Shown here in pieces: positions 1 through 8,291 of a DNA stretch of 64,000 nt. The position numbers and the translations under genes are program-made. The stretch's first letter is position 1; each line of letters starts with the position of its first letter. This stretch comes from Streptomyces chromofuscus (GTDB lineage: Bacteria; Actinomycetota; Actinomycetes; Streptomycetales; Streptomycetaceae). The notes below the pieces were generated by a model, which saw only the letters and a program-made list of their open reading frames with translations, searched no databases and had not been told where the DNA came from. Location: contig NZ_CP063374.1 in assembly GCF_015160875.1 (NCBI RefSeq), positions 2,790,001 to 2,854,000 on the forward strand, given 5' to 3'.

Positions 1-1271
1 ATCTGTGCCTGAGCGGCGGCCAGTGCACGCGTGACGCGGCGCACCGGGTCGGGCGTCAACTCCGCCGCGCGCCGCAGGAACGCCGCGGCCGCGGCAGCTC
101 CTCCCCTGCCTCGAGCCCGCTCGGCCGAGCGCTCAAGGTCGGCGGCGACGCCCTCGTCGGGCCCGGTGGCGGCGTGAGCGCGATGCCAGGCCCTGCGGTC
201 GGGATCGAGGCCGGGATCGGTGGCGTCCGCGAGCGCCCGGTGCGCCGCCCGGCGGTCCGGCGCGGGCGTCCTCCGGTAGATGGCCGAGCGCACCAAGGGG
301 TGGTGGAACCGCACCCTGGTGCCGAACTCGACCAGGCCCGCGGCCTCCGCCGGCGCTGCGGCGTCCACCGGCACCTCCTGCAGACCGGCCGCACGCCACA
401 GCAGGTCCGCGTCTCCGGTCGGCTCGGCCGCGGCGGTCAGAAGAAGCCGCCGGCTGGCCTGCGGCAGTTGCCGGAACTGCTGGTGGAAGGCGGTCTCGAC
501 GCAGTCGGCCACGGGGCGCCCGCCGGGAAGCCAGAAACCGCCCGCCAGCTCGGCCGGCGCGAGCGCGCGCGGCAGGGTCAGCAGGACCATCGGGTTGCCG
601 TGCGCTTCGGCCACGATCCGGTCCCGCACCAGCGGGTCGATGGGCACGCGGACAGCGGACGCCAGCACCGCACGCGCGTCGGGATCACCCAGGCCCTCGA
701 CGATCAGCTCCGGCAGACCCGCCAGCTCCCGAGCGTCCTCCCCGGCGGGCTCACGCACGGCGAAGACCAAAGCCACCGACTCGGCCATCAACCGCCTGGC
801 GACGAACGCCAGCACCTGCCGCGACCCGTCGTCCAGCCACTGCACGTCGTCGACGAGGCAGGCCAGCGGCCGGTCGCGGGCGGCGTCGGCCAGCAGCCCC
901 AGCACGGCCAGACCCACCAGGAACCGGTCGGGCGCCTCCCCCTCACGCAGTCCGAACGCCACGGACAGCGCGTCACGCTGGGGCCCGGGCAACTGAGGGA
1001 GCCGGCCCAGCATCGGTGCGCAGAGCTGGTGAAGCCCCGAGAACGCGAGTTCCATCTCCGACTCGACGCCTGCGACGCCGACGGTACGGAACCCGGTGGC
1101 CCGGTCGGCTGCGTGCTTCAGCAACGCGGTCTTGCCGATCCCCGCTTCGCCTCGCATCACCAGGACCGCGCTGCCGCCCGCCCGCGCTGTCGACAGCACC
1201 CGCTCCAGCGCGGCCGCCTCCCGGCCTCGGCCCCGCAATAGCACCCGCGAAGCGAGTGCGGGCCTGCCCAT
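1..1271 (-). CDS. LuxR-type AAA ATPase transcriptional regulator (3' end cut by window edge)
   Basis: The reading frame is open from a start codon at 1271 to the window edge, so only the first ~423 residues are visible. The N-terminus holds an AAA_16/NACHT-like ATPase: Walker A GEAGIGKTALL at about residues 40-50 and Walker B LACLVDDVQWLD near 133-144. This is the layout of the LAL group of LuxR regulators, where an ATPase and a helical repeat region precede a C-terminal LuxR helix-turn-helix. The HTH would lie left of position 1 and cannot be confirmed. The upstream gene (1473) is divergent, so the 200 bp between may hold promoters for both. Family role: large ATP-dependent activator, often of secondary metabolism. 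Target unknown. Confidence 0.8.
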   Translation of the reverse strand, partial: MGRPALASRVLLRGRGREAAALERVLSTARAGGSAVLVMRGEAGIGKTALLKHAADRATGFRTVGVAGVESEMELAFSGLHQLCAPMLGRLPQLPGPQRDALSVAFGLREGEAPDRFLVGLAVLGLLADAARDRPLACLVDDVQWLDDGSRQVLAFVARRLMAESVALVFAVREPAGEDARELAGLPELIVEGLGDPDARAVLASAVRVPIDPLVRDRIVAEAHGNPMVLLTLPRALAPAELAGGFWLPGGRPVADCVETAFHQQFRQLPQASRRLLLTAAAEPTGDADLLWRAAGLQEVPVDAAAPAEAAGLVEFGTRVRFHHPLVRSAIYRRTPAPDRRAAHRALADATDPGLDPDRRAWHRAHAATGPDEGVAADLERSAERARGRGGAAAAAAFLRRAAELTPDPVRRVTRALAAAQAQ

Positions 1272-1472
1272 GAATCGATCTCCCGTCCGGTTGATGACTC
1301 AATGCGACCTTATTCCTTTTTCGGTTCGCCGGCAGTCGGCCGAGCCCGGAGCCGCCCCGGGTCCGGGCACGGGGCGAACCCCGGGGGTTTCCCTGGGCCG
1401 AGGCCCGCCCGTCCGGCCGACAGTGGACGAGCCGGCGGCGAGAAGCCGCCGACGAGAGCAAGGAGACCCCAC

Positions 1473-2672
1473 ATGTCCGACACTTTCGCTTCACCGGCGA
1501 TCCGGCCGTTCACCTTCGAGTTCCCCGACGCGCAGCTCGAAGATCTGCGTCGCCGCATCGAGGCCACCCGCTGGCCCGAGAAGGAGACCGTCGAGGACCA
1601 GTCGCAGGGCACCCAGCTCGCCACGATCCAGCGGCTCGCTCGCTACTGGGCGACCGAGTACGACTGGCGCAAGGTCGAGGCGAAGCTGAAGGCACTGCCG
1701 CACTTCATCACCGAGATCGACGGGCTGGACATCCACTTCATCCACGTCCGCTCGAAGCACGAGGACGCCCTGCCACTGATCGTCACGCACGGATGGCCCG
1801 GCTCGATCGTCGAGCAGCTGAAGATCATCGAGCCGCTCACCGACCCCACCGCCCACGGCGGCGACGCCTCGGACGCCTTCCACCTGGTGATCCCGTCGAT
1901 GCCCGGCTACGGGTTCTCCGGCAAGCCCACCACGACCGGCTGGGGTCCCGAGCGCATCGCGCGTGCGTGGGGCGAGCTGATGAAGCGCCTCGGCTACACG
2001 AGGTTCGCCGCGCAGGGCGGCGACTGGGGCGCGGTCGTCACGGACGCCATGGCCGTTCAGCAGCCCGAAGGCCTGGTCGGCATCCACACCAACATGCCCA
2101 AGGTGGTGCCGCCCGCCATCGAGCAGGCGATCGTGGCCGGCAACCCGCTGCCGTCCGACGTCGTCCTCGCCAACGACGAGGAGAAGGCGGCGGTCGCGCA
2201 GCTGGACTTCGTGTACCGGCACGTCTACTACGCCTACATCATGGGGTCGCGTCCCCAGTCGCTGACGGCGCTCGCGGATTCCCCCGTCGGTCTGGCGGCC
2301 TTCCTGCTCGACCACGACCGCGACAGCCTGGCCCTGATCTCCCGGGCCTTCGCCGGGCAGAAGGAGGGCCTGACGCGTGACGACGTCCTGGACAACATCA
2401 CGCTGTTCTGGCTGACGAACACGGCGCTCTCCGCGGCGCGTCTGTACGCGGAGAACACGCGCCCGTTCTTCGGCGCCGTGGGCGTGACCCTCCCGGTCGC
2501 CGTGAGCGTCTTCCCCGACGAGCTGTACCAGGCTCCGAAGAGCTGGGCGGAGCAGGCGTACCCCAACCTCATCCACTACAACCGACTGCCCAAGGGCGGG
2601 CACTTCGCGGCCTGGGAGCAGCCGGAACTGCTCGTCGAAGAGGTCCGCACGGGCCTGCGCTCCCTGCGCTAG
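1473..2672 (+). CDS. Epoxide hydrolase, microsomal-type alpha/beta hydrolase
   Basis: 399 residues with an N-terminal EHN domain (FTFEFPDAQLEDLRRRIEAT) followed by an alpha/beta hydrolase fold. The oxyanion motif HGWPGS starts at residue 106, the nucleophile is D184 in GGDWGA, and the catalytic His is H377 in GGHFAAWEQPE. Family members open epoxides by water through a covalent ester on Asp. The start at 1473 is chosen because AAGGAGA sits 8-10 bases upstream and the EHN domain begins at once; the frame stays open further upstream but without an SD. It is a single-gene unit ended by the strong hairpin at 2719. It may act on xenobiotic or secondary-metabolite epoxides; the substrate cannot be told. 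Confidence 0.9.
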   Translation: MSDTFASPAIRPFTFEFPDAQLEDLRRRIEATRWPEKETVEDQSQGTQLATIQRLARYWATEYDWRKVEAKLKALPHFITEIDGLDIHFIHVRSKHEDALPLIVTHGWPGSIVEQLKIIEPLTDPTAHGGDASDAFHLVIPSMPGYGFSGKPTTTGWGPERIARAWGELMKRLGYTRFAAQGGDWGAVVTDAMAVQQPEGLVGIHTNMPKVVPPAIEQAIVAGNPLPSDVVLANDEEKAAVAQLDFVYRHVYYAYIMGSRPQSLTALADSPVGLAAFLLDHDRDSLALISRAFAGQKEGLTRDDVLDNITLFWLTNTALSAARLYAENTRPFFGAVGVTLPVAVSVFPDELYQAPKSWAEQAYPNLIHYNRLPKGGHFAAWEQPELLVEEVRTGLRSLR

Positions 2673-2718
2673 CGCCCCCCGGTCCGGCCGCTCGCGGCGC
2701 CGCGCGGCGGGCCGGAAG

Positions 2719-2756
2719 CCACGGAAGCCCTCTCCGCTCGGAGAGGGCTTCCGTGG
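2719..2756 (+). terminator. Rho-independent-type terminator of the epoxide hydrolase gene
   Basis: A perfect 17-bp inverted repeat (ccacggaagccctctcc and its complement) with a 4-base loop lies 46 bases after the hydrolase stop. There is no clear T-run, as is usual in Streptomyces. Confidence 0.8.
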
Positions 2757-3032
2757 TCACCAGTCAAAGTCCATGTCGACGGCGCCGACTTCGAGACCCC
2801 GACCTGACGGGTCTCCTTCGACGAACCCGACCCGGACGGCAGGCAGGCCCTGCGGCCGCGCGTCCTGACCGGGGACGAGGCCCGTGCGGACTCCGCCGAC
2901 GGCGACCTGGTGCTGGATCCGGCACGGCCGTGCCGTCCGGGTTCAAGCCGTCCGTCGCCCAACACGTGCGGTCCGACCACTTCCCCTACGTCGTGCCCGT
3001 GTGACCACCAGTCGCGACGACGACAGGCACCA
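2757..3032 (+). pseudogene. Possible decayed coding remnant (intergenic stretch 2757-3140)
   Basis: No intact gene is seen in the ~380 bp between the hydrolase terminator and the next gene. From about 2763 one frame reads VKVHVDGADFETPT, then a stop, then RVSFDEPDPDGRQALRP and on to DLVLDPA near 2920; the neighbouring frame continues with SGFKPSVAQHVRSDHFPYVV up to a TGA at 3002. The sequence looks codon-like but needs one in-frame stop and one frame change, and a terminator-like hairpin follows directly. I do not recognise the protein. It may be a relic gene or chance open frame in GC-rich DNA. Confidence 0.3.
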
Positions 3033-3066
3033 CTGAGCCCCTTCCCCGACCAGGGAAGGGGCTCAG
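3033..3066. terminator. Hairpin terminator, possibly bidirectional
   Basis: A perfect 14-bp stem (ctgagccccttccc and its complement) with a 6-base loop. It lies 75 bp downstream of the minus-strand gene ending at 3141 and just after the possible pseudogene on the plus strand, so it can serve either. Confidence 0.7.
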
Positions 3067-3140
3067 CCGCAGGGAGACGACCCCTGACGCGCTGATCGCG
3101 CGCGTCGGCCTGCCTCGACGTCTCGACGTCTCAACGGGGT

Positions 3141-3497
3141 TCAGGACGTGCTACGGCTCTGCGCTTCCGCCTGGGCGATGGACTCCGCCTCGGCGTCGGC
3201 CAGCGCGAGCGCGACGCCGAACGCCTGGGTGATGTGGCCCGCGGCCGACATCACGCGCGCCGTCCCCACCACGGGGGCGATGGCGACGAGCAGGTCCTGC
3301 AACTGTTCGACCGTGAATTCGGCCTTGAGCGCGGGGTCGATGTGCGCAAGGTAGGAGATCGCCGGTGCGTCCATGGCCACGAGTGCGGCGATGCGGGCGA
3401 GGATGATGGATCGCTGGTCCATGTGGCATCGCTCGATGGAGTCGATGGTCATGGCGGCAATCGTGTCGAGCACGGGAGTTTCAGATGCAGTGGCCAT
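3141..3497 (-). CDS. Carboxymuconolactone decarboxylase (CMD)-like protein
   Basis: 118 residues, all-helical, beginning MATASETPVLDTIAAMT. The core (RSIILARIAALVAMDAP, then VEQLQDLLVAIAPVVGTARV) follows the CMD/AhpD-like fold seen in many small Streptomyces proteins annotated as CMD family. No CxxC or CxxxH redox pair is present, so an AhpD-type peroxidase role is unlikely and the enzymatic activity is unclear. The start at 3497 has GGAAGG 8 bases upstream; an upstream in-frame start at 3536 lacks one. It is convergent with nothing and ends near the hairpin at 3033-3066. Family call rests on pattern recognition, not on a search. Confidence 0.65.
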   Translation of the reverse strand: MATASETPVLDTIAAMTIDSIERCHMDQRSIILARIAALVAMDAPAISYLAHIDPALKAEFTVEQLQDLLVAIAPVVGTARVMSAAGHITQAFGVALALADAEAESIAQAEAQSRSTS

Positions 3498-3766
3498 CGC
3501 GAACGCCTTCCGGTGCCTGGAGAGCCGAACCGCCACCCGGCAAGTGCTGGGATCGCCCCCGCGTATCCGGCGAGTCGCCTCAATCGTAGGCAGCCGCAGT
3601 CGGCGGCGCGCGTCGAGCCGGTCAGCCGGAGCGAGTACTCAATTCCTCGAACCACCCATTCCGACATGAGCACGTGAACCGAGACGGGCGTGCCGCAACT
3701 GCCCCGGCAGCCGATACTTGTCGCAGAAGTGTCGCCGTCCTCCGCCAGAGGAAGGTGGGTGCGCAC

Positions 3767-4597
3767 ATGTGCCGCTGGATCGCCTACTCGGGCACGCCTG
3801 TCCTTCTCAGCCACGTCCTGTTCGAGCCGCAACACAATCTGATCGACCAGAGCTTGCGCTCGCGCATGGGAGTGGAGACGACCAACGGCGACGGCTTCGG
3901 CATCGGCTGGTACACACAGGACCTCACCACACCGGCGATTCTGCGGGACGTGGGTCCGGCCTGGAACAACCGGAACCTGCAGGAAGTCGCTCACCACGTA
4001 CGTTCCGGTCTGTTCTTCGCCCACATCAGGGCAACGACCGGTACCGCCGTGCAGCAGACCAACTGCCATCCCTTCCGCAGAGATCGCTGGCTGTGGATGC
4101 ACAACGGCGCGATCAGCGAATTCCATCGGCTCAAACGTGAACTCGCTCTGGCCGTCGACCCCGCCCTCTACTCCGACATCGAGGGTTCCACCGACTCGGA
4201 ACTGATGTTCTTCCTGGCCCTCACGTTCGGTCTCACCGAGGATCCGCCGGGTGCCGTGGCGCGGATGGCCGGCCTGGTCGAGGAGACGGGACACAGACAC
4301 GGTGTGCAACACCCCCTGCAGATGACCGTCGCCGTGGCCGACGGTGAACGCCTGTGGGCTTTCCGCTACTCCAGCGAGGGCTCCTCGAGGTCGCTATTCT
4401 ACAGCACCAGGCTGGATGCTCTGCGCGCCCTTCACTCGGACGCCGCGTTCCTGCGGGGGATCGGCGACGAGACCCGCCTTGTCGTGTCCGAACCCCTGGG
4501 CGACCTCCCCGGGTCATGGAACGAAGTGCCCGAGAGCAGCTACGGCATCGTCCAACCGGGCGGGGACGCGCTCCACGCCTTCCAGCCCCGCAGTTGA
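3767..4597 (+). CDS. Class II glutamine amidotransferase (YafJ/EgtC-like)
   Basis: 276 residues starting MCRWIAY, so removal of Met exposes the N-terminal nucleophile Cys2 that defines class II (Ntn) amidotransferases. Other family signatures follow: NGDGFGIGWY near residue 43, HIRATTGTAVQQTNCHPF around 86-103, and HNGAISEF near 112. The start is fixed by Cys2; GAGGAAGG lies 9-16 bases upstream. Stand-alone proteins of this type hydrolyse glutamine or gamma-glutamyl amides. EgtC of ergothioneine synthesis belongs to the same family, but no egt genes are nearby, so the substrate is unknown. Confidence 0.85.
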   Translation: MCRWIAYSGTPVLLSHVLFEPQHNLIDQSLRSRMGVETTNGDGFGIGWYTQDLTTPAILRDVGPAWNNRNLQEVAHHVRSGLFFAHIRATTGTAVQQTNCHPFRRDRWLWMHNGAISEFHRLKRELALAVDPALYSDIEGSTDSELMFFLALTFGLTEDPPGAVARMAGLVEETGHRHGVQHPLQMTVAVADGERLWAFRYSSEGSSRSLFYSTRLDALRALHSDAAFLRGIGDETRLVVSEPLGDLPGSWNEVPESSYGIVQPGGDALHAFQPRS

Positions 4598-4686
4598 ACC
4601 CGGTTCACGACCCGCTCAGCCCAGCCCCACTGCTCAACAGGTGAGCCCCGCGACACGGCCACGACGCGCAGGGCTCCACCACCGGC

Positions 4687-4770
4687 TTACTTGTTCACCA
4701 CGGTCAGAGGCAGAAGCTTCTTGCCGGTCGGGCCCACCTGAATCTGGGTGTCCATGGCGGGCCATACCCC
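4687..4770 (-). pseudogene. Left attachment site: displaced 3' end of a TIGR03960 radical SAM gene
   Basis: The minus strand reads GVWPAMDTQIQVGPTGKKLL then PLTVVNK and a TAA at 4689-4687. This matches the C-terminus of the intact gene at 26000-27961 (GVCPQMDTAIQIGPTGKKLL, then PLTV). At DNA level 4703-4734 and 26049-26080 are 30/32 identical, with weaker similarity to about 4770 and 26115. The best reading is that integration separated the original last codons from the gene. The crossover could be anywhere in the similar stretch; decay of similarity suggests the 4755-4775 side. The integrase gene starts about 30 bp away, as expected for an attachment site. Confidence 0.75.
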
Positions 4771-4800
4771 AACGGATCCATATCCACTACGGTGCTGGTC

Positions 4801-6420
4801 ATGGCGAAGCGAACGAGGACGCGCACAGCAACTGACCGCGCTCAGTACTCGGTTGAGGCCGAGTGGACCGGGGCGGACTTAGCCCTCTTGGAGGAGCTGA
4901 AGAGGGCGGAAGCACTCTTACCCGACGACGCCCCACGAGCCCTGTTGTCCGTGCGGTTGTCGGTGCTCACCGACGACACGACGTCACCCGTCCGTCAGGA
5001 ACTCGATCTCCGAAAGCTGGCCCTGGACCGCGGCAGCCGAGTCGTCGGCGTGGCCAGCGACCTGAACGTGTCGGCCACGAAGGTGCCGCCGTGGAAGCGC
5101 AAAGAGCTCGGCGACTGGCTGAACAACAGAGCCCCGGAGTTCGACGAGATACTCTTCTGGAAGCTGGATCGCTTCGTGCGGCGGCTCAGTGACCTCAGCA
5201 CCATGATCGACTGGTGCCTGAAGTACGGGAAGAACCTCGTCTCCAAGAATGACTCGATCGACCTGACCACCACGGCCGGGAAAATCATGGTCACGATCAT
5301 CGGCGGCATCGCCGAGATCGAGGCGGCCAACACGAGCACGCGCGTCGCGAGCCTCTGGAACTACGTCAAGACACAGACTGACTGGCTGGTGGGCAAGCCC
5401 GCGTACGGCTATGAGACGGCGGAGAACGAGGACGGCAGGGTCGTTCTCGTCATCGACCAGGATGCGTACCGGGCACTGCACTGGTGTCGCAACGCCGCCA
5501 TGAGACCGAAGCCCGCTTCAGCTCGGCGCATGGCCAAGGTCCTAGTACGGGCCGGCCTCTGCGGACCGGGGCTGACCACGTCGACGATGCTCCGACGCCT
5601 CAGGAACCCAGCGCTCATGGGCTACCGCGTAGAAGAAGAGAAGAACGGAGGTGTGCGCCGCTCGAAGATGGTCCTCGGTAGCGACGCTCAGCCCATCCGG
5701 GTAGCCGACCCGATCTTCACCGAGGAAGAGTTCGAGAGCCTGCAGAAGGCCCTGGATCGTAGAGCGAAGAACCAGCCCACACGACGTCCCGGCGGCGCGA
5801 CGAAGTTCCTCGGTGTACTGATCTGCCACGACTGCCGCTCGAACATGACCGTGCAGAAGAACCGAGTCAATGGACGGTCGTACTCGTACCTGCGGTGCGG
5901 TAAGTGCAAGGCCGGAGGGCACGGCGCCCCTAACCCCGATGAGATCTACGGCAAGCTTGTAGGCGACGTCTTGAGGGTGCTGGGTGACGAGCCAGTCATG
6001 ACACGCGAGTATCGGCAGGGCGCCGACGCCCGCAAGGAGCTGCAGCGGCTGGAGCAGTCCATCAGTTACTACATGACTGGCTTGGAGCCCGGCGGCCGAT
6101 TCACGAAGACCCGCTTCACCAAGGAGAAAGCTGAGAAGACGCTGGACGACCTGATCAAGCAGTTGGAGGCCATCGACCCCGAGTCCACGAAGGACCGATG
6201 GGTAGCCGTGCACAATGGCAAGACCTTTCGGCAGCACTGGGAAGAAGGCGGCATAGAGGCCATAGCCGCCGATCTGCTCAGGGTTGGCGTCAAGTGCGTG
6301 ATCAAGCGGAGCAAGGTGAAGGGGGTTCGCGCCCCACGCATCCACATGAAGCTCGTGATCCCCAAAGACGTACGAGACCGGCTGATCATGAAAGAGGATG
6401 ACTTCGCTGAGGCGTTCTGA
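4801..6420 (+). CDS. int: Large serine integrase (site-specific recombinase)
   Basis: 539 residues. The N-terminal resolvase/invertase catalytic domain includes RLSVLTDDTTSPVRQE with the likely nucleophile S54, and later FWKLDRFVRR, the conserved Arg-containing helix. A recombinase domain follows (GKPAYGYE near 200), then a zinc ribbon with CHDC at about 342 and CGKC near 366, and a helical coiled-coil stretch around 400-460. This is the standard domain order of phiC31-type integrases. It inserts the element at the adjacent site. The start is uncertain: ATG 4801 is preferred, GTG 4792 is in frame, and neither has a clear SD, so transcripts may be leaderless. No excision factor is recognisable nearby. 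From memory, phage phiJoe-type integrases use a radical SAM gene as target. Confidence 0.93.
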   Translation: MAKRTRTRTATDRAQYSVEAEWTGADLALLEELKRAEALLPDDAPRALLSVRLSVLTDDTTSPVRQELDLRKLALDRGSRVVGVASDLNVSATKVPPWKRKELGDWLNNRAPEFDEILFWKLDRFVRRLSDLSTMIDWCLKYGKNLVSKNDSIDLTTTAGKIMVTIIGGIAEIEAANTSTRVASLWNYVKTQTDWLVGKPAYGYETAENEDGRVVLVIDQDAYRALHWCRNAAMRPKPASARRMAKVLVRAGLCGPGLTTSTMLRRLRNPALMGYRVEEEKNGGVRRSKMVLGSDAQPIRVADPIFTEEEFESLQKALDRRAKNQPTRRPGGATKFLGVLICHDCRSNMTVQKNRVNGRSYSYLRCGKCKAGGHGAPNPDEIYGKLVGDVLRVLGDEPVMTREYRQGADARKELQRLEQSISYYMTGLEPGGRFTKTRFTKEKAEKTLDDLIKQLEAIDPESTKDRWVAVHNGKTFRQHWEEGGIEAIAADLLRVGVKCVIKRSKVKGVRAPRIHMKLVIPKDVRDRLIMKEDDFAEAF

Positions 6421-6441
6421 CGCCTTCTGGCGGACACACGA

Positions 6442-6479
6442 GCGGAGCCGCCCCCACACAACCGGGCGGGCGGCTCCGC
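6442..6479. terminator. Terminator between integrase and the convergent rep operon
   Basis: A 12-bp perfect stem (gcggagccgccc and its complement) with a 14-base loop sits between the converging ends at 6420 and 6481, suited to act in both directions. Confidence 0.75.
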
Positions 6480-6480
6480 G

Positions 6481-6645
6481 TCACGAGAACCATGATGCCG
6501 GGTCGAACGGCTCTTCCGTTCCGTCGTCGTCGACGATCACGATTTCGCTCTGTATCAGGAGCATCCGGCTGTCGGCGGACTGCTGAAGAAGCGATGCACG
6601 CTCACCCTGTTGCGAGTCATGTTCAGGCAGAGCAGTTATCGGCAC
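6481..6645 (-). CDS. Small acidic protein translationally coupled to RepSA
   Basis: 54 residues from GTG 6645 (a GTG at 6648 is equally possible). It reads VPITALPEHDSQQGERASLL and ends with an acidic, hydrophobic tail IVIVDDDGTEEPFDPASWFS. The start lies inside the last codons of RepSA, with GAGGGGGA as SD just upstream, which points to translational coupling. There is no helix-turn-helix, so it does not look like the Xis found at this place in pSAM2. Being next to both rep and int, it is a candidate accessory or recombination-directionality factor, but that is only positional inference. Confidence 0.55.
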   Translation of the reverse strand: MPITALPEHDSQQGERASLLQQSADSRMLLIQSEIVIVDDDGTEEPFDPASWFS

Positions 6646-7952
6646 CACTCCCCCTCTTGCACCATGGCCAGAGCCAACCACCTGGACTCCACAAGGTCGT
6701 CTGCGATGCCAGCGGCGATGAGTGCTGCGCCCGGCGTGTGGCCGGAGCCGACATAGCGCCAGTGCCGTTTGTTGATCGCGTCGGGTAGGTCGGTGTGGCC
6801 CTGGTGGTGGGCACGTTCGGCGCGGAGTGCTGCGTAGGTGGTGGAGTAGGCACGGGACTTCGTGAGGATGTGGCCCCGATAGCCGAGGGTGTGGACCCAG
6901 GCGCGAAGACGGAGGGGCGCGTACTCGGGAAGGCCGCCCAGACGCCAGCCGGTCCGCATGAGAGTGCGGACGTGTTCACTCACGGACGCCGACTCGATGT
7001 CGCCCCAGGTCGAGAGCGGGTAGTCCGTGCCGGCGCCTGTGTCGCTCGCACCCTTGGTGACGTACTTGGCGACGTACGCGGCCACCGCATCATCGTCCGG
7101 GCCGTCACCGTCGGTACGTAGGGGTCGGGCATCGATCTGAGCGCCCCAGCGCAAAGTCAGCTCACCAACGGCTGAGCTGTGGGGCGTTCCGACCCGTACC
7201 CGTCGGGCGGACGCTCGTACGGCGTCTGTGAGCAGTTCCGCTGTTCCCCATGCCGGGGGTTCCTCTCCGGGGCCGGTCGGGCCGTCGAGGCGGATGACCG
7301 CGTGTACGTGGACGGCAGCCCGCTTCTGGTATTCCGCGACGCGGGCGAAGGAGAGCCGGGCGTGGCGGGCGAAGCGGGACTGGACGAGGCCGACGGAGGA
7401 GGCGAGGCGTCGCCGGACGTCGATGACGAAGCGGTCCCAGAGCTTGGAGGCGTGCGCGTGCCACAGGACGTGGGCGGTGTAGTCGTAGCAGTCGGGGCAG
7501 AGCGGTTGGCCGACGATCGGTGCGTCCGGCGCGTGGACGACGCTGCAGCTGAGGGGGCGGCCGTGTTCGCAGGTTCCGCCGTCGCGGCGAGGACGGCAGC
7601 TTTCCCCAGCCCTGTGGACGGGGCCGAATGACGGAGCGGTGAGCGTGACGAAGAGCCGGGGGCGGTGGCAGACGGAGGCGGGCACGTTCTTGCCGCCCAG
7701 AAGGCCGGCGCGGACGAGGTGGTAGGTGTCTCCGGCGTGGAGGCGGGAGCAGGCCGGGCAGATGGTTGCGCGGCGGTTACGGCAGCGGACGAGGAGGCGT
7801 TCGCCGGGCTCGTTGCGGGTGTCGTAGTGGTGGAGAATCTCGCCGGTCGTGCCGTCCACTGTGGTGGTGGAGCCGGAGAGGTGGACTGGGTGGGAGCAGC
7901 CGCCGGTAGCGGTGATCTGCTCCAGCAGGCGAGGAAACTTTGGGTCTTGCAC
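6636..7952 (-). CDS. repSA: RepSA-like rolling-circle replication initiator
   Basis: 438 residues from GTG 7952. Features: cysteine-rich N-terminal part (CPACSRLHAGDTYHLV near 63-78, more Cys at 117-152), the HUH metal motif in AAVHVHAVI at about 214-222, and the Tyr/Lys motif VAAYVAKYVTKG near 290-301 that holds the catalytic Tyr of rolling-circle Rep proteins. pSAM2 RepSA is of similar length. The frame stays coding for a further 36 codons upstream (ending LPEVDRDAIRL before the GTG), but no normal start codon exists there; see the separate entry for 7953-8122. The protein nicks the element origin to start replication after excision. It is last but one in the transfer operon transcribed leftwards. 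Confidence 0.85.
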   Translation of the reverse strand: MQDPKFPRLLEQITATGGCSHPVHLSGSTTTVDGTTGEILHHYDTRNEPGERLLVRCRNRRATICPACSRLHAGDTYHLVRAGLLGGKNVPASVCHRPRLFVTLTAPSFGPVHRAGESCRPRRDGGTCEHGRPLSCSVVHAPDAPIVGQPLCPDCYDYTAHVLWHAHASKLWDRFVIDVRRRLASSVGLVQSRFARHARLSFARVAEYQKRAAVHVHAVIRLDGPTGPGEEPPAWGTAELLTDAVRASARRVRVGTPHSSAVGELTLRWGAQIDARPLRTDGDGPDDDAVAAYVAKYVTKGASDTGAGTDYPLSTWGDIESASVSEHVRTLMRTGWRLGGLPEYAPLRLRAWVHTLGYRGHILTKSRAYSTTYAALRAERAHHQGHTDLPDAINKRHWRYVGSGHTPGAALIAAGIADDLVESRWLALAMVQEGEWCR

Positions 7953-8122
7953 GAGACGGATTGCGTCGCGGTCTACTTCGGGGAGCTGACGCAGGCGCGC
8001 CGCGCGATCGAGGGTGGCGCGCCGGTCAGCCGGAGTGAAGTCCGGGGTGATGGTGGTGACCTTCCGGGGTGGGCCGCCGAAGCGGCAGGGATGTGGACGG
8101 CTGATGGTGCGGGGTGGGTCAT
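7953..8122 (-). pseudogene. repSA: N-terminal part of repSA, separated by an apparent -1 frameshift
   Basis: ATG 8122 has a near-perfect SD (GGAGGTGATC at 8135-8126) and opens a frame MTHPAPSAVHIPAASAAHPG that stops at 7973. The RepSA frame, one base out of register, reads TPDFTPADRRATLDRAARLR from about 8048 and runs into the GTG at 7952. Joining them near 8045-8060 by gaining one base (for example in the CCCC run) would give one ~495-residue RepSA starting at the strong SD. So this is either a real frameshift mutation, a sequencing slip, or a -1 recoding site. An alternative is initiation at ATC 8051, which has GGAAGG 8 bases upstream. Confidence 0.6.
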
Positions 8123-8159
8123 GGAGATCACCTCCGTGTCGTCGGGGGTGGGTTGGTGG

Positions 8160-8273
8160 TCAGCGGATGGTTCCGGTGCCCCGGCAGACGCGGCAGCGGC
8201 GGATGCGTCCGGTCCAGGTCTTGCGGGCTCCGTCGCCCTTGCAGTGGGGGCACCTCACGCGAGGCATGGGCAT
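8160..8273 (-). CDS. Tiny zinc-ribbon protein of the transfer operon
   Basis: 37 residues: after MPMPRV come two CxxC pairs, RCPHCKGDGARKTW and RRCRVCRGTGTIR, in the CxxCxGxG pattern of DnaJ-like zinc fingers. GGAAGGACAG lies 7-16 bases before ATG 8273. Small proteins of this sort occur between traB and repSA in many Streptomyces elements. It stands in the same direction as its neighbours and 18 bases from the next gene, so it is part of the operon. Function unknown; zinc binding is inferred from the cysteines. Confidence 0.7.
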   Translation of the reverse strand: MPMPRVRCPHCKGDGARKTWTGRIRRCRVCRGTGTIR

Positions 8274-8291
8274 GGTCGTCTGTCCTTCCGG

